DNA of 64,000 nucleotides, taken from positions 83,943-147,942 of the forward strand of contig NZ_KQ758603.1 in NCBI RefSeq assembly GCF_001457025.1. The letters run 5' to 3'. The position numbers were made by a program, and so were the translations under genes. Source of the DNA: Pseudarthrobacter enclensis. GTDB taxonomy: Bacteria > Actinomycetota > Actinomycetes > Actinomycetales > Micrococcaceae. The notes beneath the pieces were generated by a model. That model was not told the origin of the DNA and did no database searches. It saw only the letters and a program-made list of their open reading frames with translations. Within the stretch, counting starts at the first letter, position 1, and each line of letters begins with the position of its first letter. Below, piece after piece: positions 61,343-64,000 of the stretch.

Positions 61343-61840
61343 TTAGTCTTTGCCCTTGCCCTGGTTGCCCTTCTTGTCCCCGTTTTGCCCGGAGGGCTGC
61401 GCGCCGGCCGGGGAGCCCGGGGTGGCGGGAGCCGGGGTTTCCTGGGCGGCTGAAGGAGCCGGCGACGCCGCCTGTTCCGCGGCCTGCCGGGCCGCCTCCT
61501 CCGCGCGGGCGCGGGCCTGTTCCGCCTTGGCGATGGCGTCCGTCAGGTCTGCCCGGACTGCCGTGGCGATGGTGGTGATGCTGCGGCGCCGCTCGTCGGA
61601 GATGTCGCCTTTCGCCTGGGCGTTCGCCAGTTCGGCTTCCAGGCCCTCCAAAGCCTTCAGCGCCGCGGTGGGGTCGTTCTGTGAGGACGCCTGGGTTACT
61701 TCGAGGACGCGGGCCTGCAGCTGCCGGGCGGCGTCACGCTGAAGCCCCGTTTCGGCTTCAGCGCAACCTCCCAGCAGCAGGGCGGCGATTACGGCGGCGG
61801 ACCAGCCGGCCGTCAGCTTTCCGGCCCGGAACGGCCTCAC
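61343..61840 (-). CDS. Helical lipoprotein coupled to Ser/Thr kinase
   Basis: 165 residues with signal peptide and lipobox LLLGGC (Cys26). A helical domain (about 30-130; RDAARQLQARVLEVTQASSQND, RRRSITTIATAVRADLTDAI) leads into an Ala/Glu coiled coil and then a disordered Pro/Ala/Gly/Lys tail ending KGNQGKGKD. The start overlaps the kinase stop by ATGA, so it is translated with the kinase and may be its extracytoplasmic partner or target. No family name known. Confidence 0.75.
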   Translation of the reverse strand: MRPFRAGKLTAGWSAAVIAALLLGGCAEAETGLQRDAARQLQARVLEVTQASSQNDPTAALKALEGLEAELANAQAKGDISDERRRSITTIATAVRADLTDAIAKAEQARARAEEAARQAAEQAASPAPSAAQETPAPATPGSPAGAQPSGQNGDKKGNQGKGKD

Positions 61841-63063
61841 GGTTCGACGCTCTTTTGAAGTTCCTGGAGATGCTCACCCAGTACGCCCGTCACGGTCGGA
61901 TAGGGGACGACATCTCCGGACGACTGCGTCGAGACGGTCATGATCACGGCGGCCACGGCAGCAGCCACCACCACCAGGCCCAGGACCACCATCAGCCAGA
62001 ACCGTTTGGTCCGGGTCTGCGGATGCAGGTTGTGGGCGGCGGCCGGGTCCTGGATGACCGGGGCAGCGCCGGAATCGACAGCCCCGCCGGTGGCCGGTGC
62101 CGCGGCTTCGCGGATCTCCTCCACCGATTCCTCGGCCGTGATGGATGGCGGGTGGAACGGCATGGCCGGCAGCACCCGGGTGGTTTCGGGGGCAAGTTCG
62201 CCAGGGGTGGACGCAGGGGAGACCAACGCCTGGCGCAGCGCCGTTTCGATGTCCGCGGCGGAAGGACGCTCCAGCGGTTCGATGGCGGTCATGGAGCGGA
62301 TCAGGCCCGCCCACTCGGACGGAAGGTCCTCGGGGATTTCCGGGGCCCGGTGTAGCCGGGCCACGGCGGATTCCACGGCCCCACCCGGATATTCCACTGT
62401 TCCCTTGATGCACTCCAGGAGCACCAGGCCCAGGGAATAGATGTCGGAGGCAGGCGAGAGCGGCTGCCCCAGCGCCTGCTCGGGGCTCAGGTATGCGGCG
62501 GTACCCACCATGGTTCCCGTGGCGGTCAGCCGGGTTGAATCGGCAATGCGGGCGATCCCGAAGTCGGTCAGCTTGGGCCGCAACGGTTCACCGGGGCGGA
62601 TCTGCACCAGCAGGATGTTGGCAGGTTTGACGTCCCGGTGGATCACCCCGAGGCTGTGGACGTAGGCCAAGGCGTCGGCGATGCCCGCACCGATGACCGC
62701 CAGCTCCTCCAGCGGCACCCTGCTGTGCCGGATCCGGGCGCGCAGGTCCTGCCCCTCCACGAGTTCCATGGTGAGGAAGGGCCTGGGTTCGTCCGGTATG
62801 CGGTTGTCGATGCCCGCGTCGAAGAGCGTCACCAGGCCGGGGTGGTTCAGGGTGGCCAGGAGCTGGATCTCGGCTTCCTGCCGCTTCAGTTCGTCCGTGT
62901 CGGGGGCCTGCGGGGCGAAGAGCTTGAGGGCTACATCCCGGCCCAGGTTTTCGTCCCGTGCGCTGTACACCGAGGACATGCCGCCGCGGCCAATGACCTC
63001 ACCCAACCGATAACGTCCGCCGACAACTTCGTTCGTGATGGAGCTAGGCGATTCCGCCACCAT
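61837..63063 (-). CDS. Membrane Ser/Thr protein kinase (Hanks type)
   Basis: 408 residues from ATG 63063, 8 nt after GGAGGG; a longer frame upstream is not conserved. The kinase domain (about 15-270) has the glycine loop GRGGMSSVYSA, the catalytic loop HRDVKPANILL, DFGIAR, and the activation segment TATGTMVGTAAYLSPEQ. A linker of about 70 residues leads to one membrane helix (about 353-376, WLMVVLGLVVVAAAVAAVIM) and only about 30 outside residues. There are no PASTA repeats, so it is not a PknB-type muropeptide sensor. The coupled lipoprotein may supply the sensing part. Targets are unknown. Confidence 0.93.
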   Translation of the reverse strand: MVAESPSSITNEVVGGRYRLGEVIGRGGMSSVYSARDENLGRDVALKLFAPQAPDTDELKRQEAEIQLLATLNHPGLVTLFDAGIDNRIPDEPRPFLTMELVEGQDLRARIRHSRVPLEELAVIGAGIADALAYVHSLGVIHRDVKPANILLVQIRPGEPLRPKLTDFGIARIADSTRLTATGTMVGTAAYLSPEQALGQPLSPASDIYSLGLVLLECIKGTVEYPGGAVESAVARLHRAPEIPEDLPSEWAGLIRSMTAIEPLERPSAADIETALRQALVSPASTPGELAPETTRVLPAMPFHPPSITAEESVEEIREAAAPATGGAVDSGAAPVIQDPAAAHNLHPQTRTKRFWLMVVLGLVVVAAAVAAVIMTVSTQSSGDVVPYPTVTGVLGEHLQELQKSVEP

Positions 63064-63370
63064 GTCCCGTCCCCTCCAGGTGCGCTGCGGCACTGTCGTA
63101 CCCCAAATTATACCGGCGGAGGGGGAGCGCTTGCGATGGGCCTCGGGCTGCGCCGGGCGGAGGCCCGGCAATGGTCCGGTCATGCCGAGGGCCCGGCGGC
63201 GGAAAACAGGTGCTTCCGCCGCCGGACCGAAGGCCACAAGGACATGTGTGCTGACTACATGTTTGTGTCTGTGATGGAGTTCTGCTGCGGTGGCCTCCTT
63301 TCATCCGGCCCGCGGTATGCAGCCGCTTCAGGCGCAGCGCGGGCAGGGCATTTCAAGGTGACTTGGCCGC
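63064..63370. other. 307-nt intergenic region upstream of kinase gene
   Basis: No convincing gene on either strand. It contains the kinase promoter and ribosome site at its left end and a 12-bp perfect hairpin: CCGGCGGCGGAA (63193-63204) with TTCCGCCGCCGG (63214-63225). That hairpin may end the surface-protein transcript, though it lacks a T-run and is 145 nt past the stop. Confidence 0.5.
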
Positions 63371-64000
63371 TTAGGAGGTCTTCCGCTTGCGGAGGACCAG
63401 GACGCCGGCTACGAGCAACAGCAGGGCCAGCGGAACCAGGGAACCGTCCCATCCGGTGTTGGCCAGAGCAGCCCCGCCCTGGGCGGGCATGCCCTGCGGA
63501 GTGGCAACTGCCGGGATGGCCCCGCCAACCGCCGTCGAACCCGCCGGGGCAAGGATGACCGTCGTTGTACCGGTACCAGAAGAAGTGCCGCTGCCGGTAC
63601 CTGTCCCGTTGCCGTCACCATTGCCCGGGGTTGAGGTGCCGGGGGTGTCCGTGCCGGGGCCATTGGTGCCCGGTTCGTCCGTGCCGGGGTTGTCGGTTCC
63701 GGGGTCCACCGTTCCTACGCCGCCGGTATTGCCGTCTCCCGGGTTGCCGGTACCGGGGTTGTCAGTGCCGGGAGTTTCCGTGCCGGGGTTGTCGGTTCCC
63801 GGGGTTTCGGTGCCGGTATTGCCCCCACCGATGCCCAGATCGATGCCCAGGTCTACGCCTGCGTCGAGCCCTCCTGTGCCACCGGTGTTGCCGAGGCCGA
63901 GGTCCACGACGGCGTCGACGATGGCGGTGCGTCCGTCGTTGGTGCCGGTGTTGCCTGTGCCGGTGGTGTTGCCGAGGCCGAGGTCTACGACGGCGTCGAC
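63371..64000 (-). CDS. Partial sortase-anchored repeat protein (LAxTG)
   Basis: The C-terminal 209 residues are in the window; the N-terminus lies beyond the right edge. It has a 27-residue repeat (VDAVVDLGLGNT-type; DNA copies start at 63884 and 63965, 81 nt apart). Then come PGTDNPGTETPGT-type Pro/Gly/Thr repeats of about 75 residues, and a sorting signal: ALANTGWDG, a hydrophobic helix (LVPLALLLLVAGVLVL) and RKRKTS. LAxTG rather than LPxTG is the substrate of class E sortases. The repeats act as a wall-spanning stalk. It is probably a surface structural or adhesin-like protein; the functional head is not visible. Confidence 0.85.
   Translation of the reverse strand, partial: VDAVVDLGLGNTTGTGNTGTNDGRTAIVDAVVDLGLGNTGGTGGLDAGVDLGIDLGIGGGNTGTETPGTDNPGTETPGTDNPGTGNPGDGNTGGVGTVDPGTDNPGTDEPGTNGPGTDTPGTSTPGNGDGNGTGTGSGTSSGTGTTTVILAPAGSTAVGGAIPAVATPQGMPAQGGAALANTGWDGSLVPLALLLLVAGVLVLRKRKTS
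63884..64000. repeat. 81-nt direct repeats inside the surface-protein gene
   Basis: GGTGTTGCCGAGGCCGAGGT plus the following 16 nt at 63884-63919 recur at 63965-64000 with one base change. They encode the 27-residue unit of the wall protein. More copies probably lie beyond the window, and copy number is likely to vary between strains. Confidence 0.7.

Noticed and set aside
63044..63304. 86-residue leftward frame in the kinase upstream region
   Set aside because: Overlaps the kinase start, low-complexity Arg/Ser/Pro composition, no ribosome site.

Overview
The window is GC-rich, gene-dense actinobacterial chromosome. A monomeric NADP isocitrate dehydrogenase, a class-E-type LAxTG wall anchor, SARP-like (BTAD) regulators, a gluconate operon and a DUF6350-purN-purH neighbourhood together suggest Micrococcaceae, most likely Arthrobacter or Pseudarthrobacter. 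That assignment comes from gene content only. There is no rRNA, tRNA, CRISPR array, prophage or recognisable transposase.

Layout. 1-5 kb: a partial membrane protein, a hemerythrin, a secreted GH25-like protein, a Tat-exported PhoD phosphatase and an SDR. 4.7-9 kb: a GAF regulator divergent from a flavin monooxygenase and a 2,3-butanediol-type dehydrogenase. 9-14 kb: lipoproteins, membrane proteins, a TfoX-like protein, a translationally coupled NRAMP/PRC/PRC operon and a cold-shock gene. 14-17.3 kb: an ECF sigma factor coupled to a membrane protein, and a BTAD/TPR regulator. 17.3-18.3 kb: a micro-gene, a 19-bp tandem repeat ending in a 32-bp palindrome, and a lipoprotein. 18.3-21.3 kb: gntR/gntK/gntP. 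21.3-27.3 kb: an SDR, an excalibur lipoprotein, MocR with a DMT exporter, PaiB and RlmC. 27.5-31.8 kb: S-methylmethionine salvage (mmuP, two IclR regulators, mmuM) with a shared promoter motif. 31.8-36.8 kb: a DHFR-like protein, a small membrane protein, a PAS-GGDEF-EAL protein, a GlsB-type stress protein and a HAD phosphatase.

36.8-46.9 kb is the most unusual segment. It is a six-gene leftward operon divergent from a SARP-like regulator. It encodes large proteins without signal peptides: a 1022-residue protein combining an esterase-like domain, two M15-like peptidase domains and a glucosaminidase; a putative HExxH metalloprotease; and four proteins I do not recognise. I could not match the operon to a described system.

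46.8-53 kb: UDP-glucose dehydrogenase plus a GT4 glycosyltransferase, a PRC/YsnF stress protein, a DUF6350 membrane protein and purN. Between purN and purH sits a second unusual object: a DUF559 (Vsr-like nuclease fold) gene bracketed by two inverted copies of a 66-bp palindromic repeat. A third copy lies after gntP. The arrangement resembles the REP-flanked RAYT genes of proteobacteria, but with a nuclease-fold protein instead of a transposase. The downstream repeat sits exactly where the gene's stop codon should be, and that stop is mutated. 54-64 kb: an MFS transporter, purH, a V8-like serine protease followed by a micro-ORF carrying a propeptide-like motif, icd, a lipoprotein coupled to a membrane Ser/Thr kinase, and a partial sortase-anchored repeat protein.

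Two intergenic repeat families (the 66-bp palindrome; a looser GGCAC...GTGCC hairpin followed by GCCGTCGTCC) and several strong hairpin terminators mark the spaces between genes.
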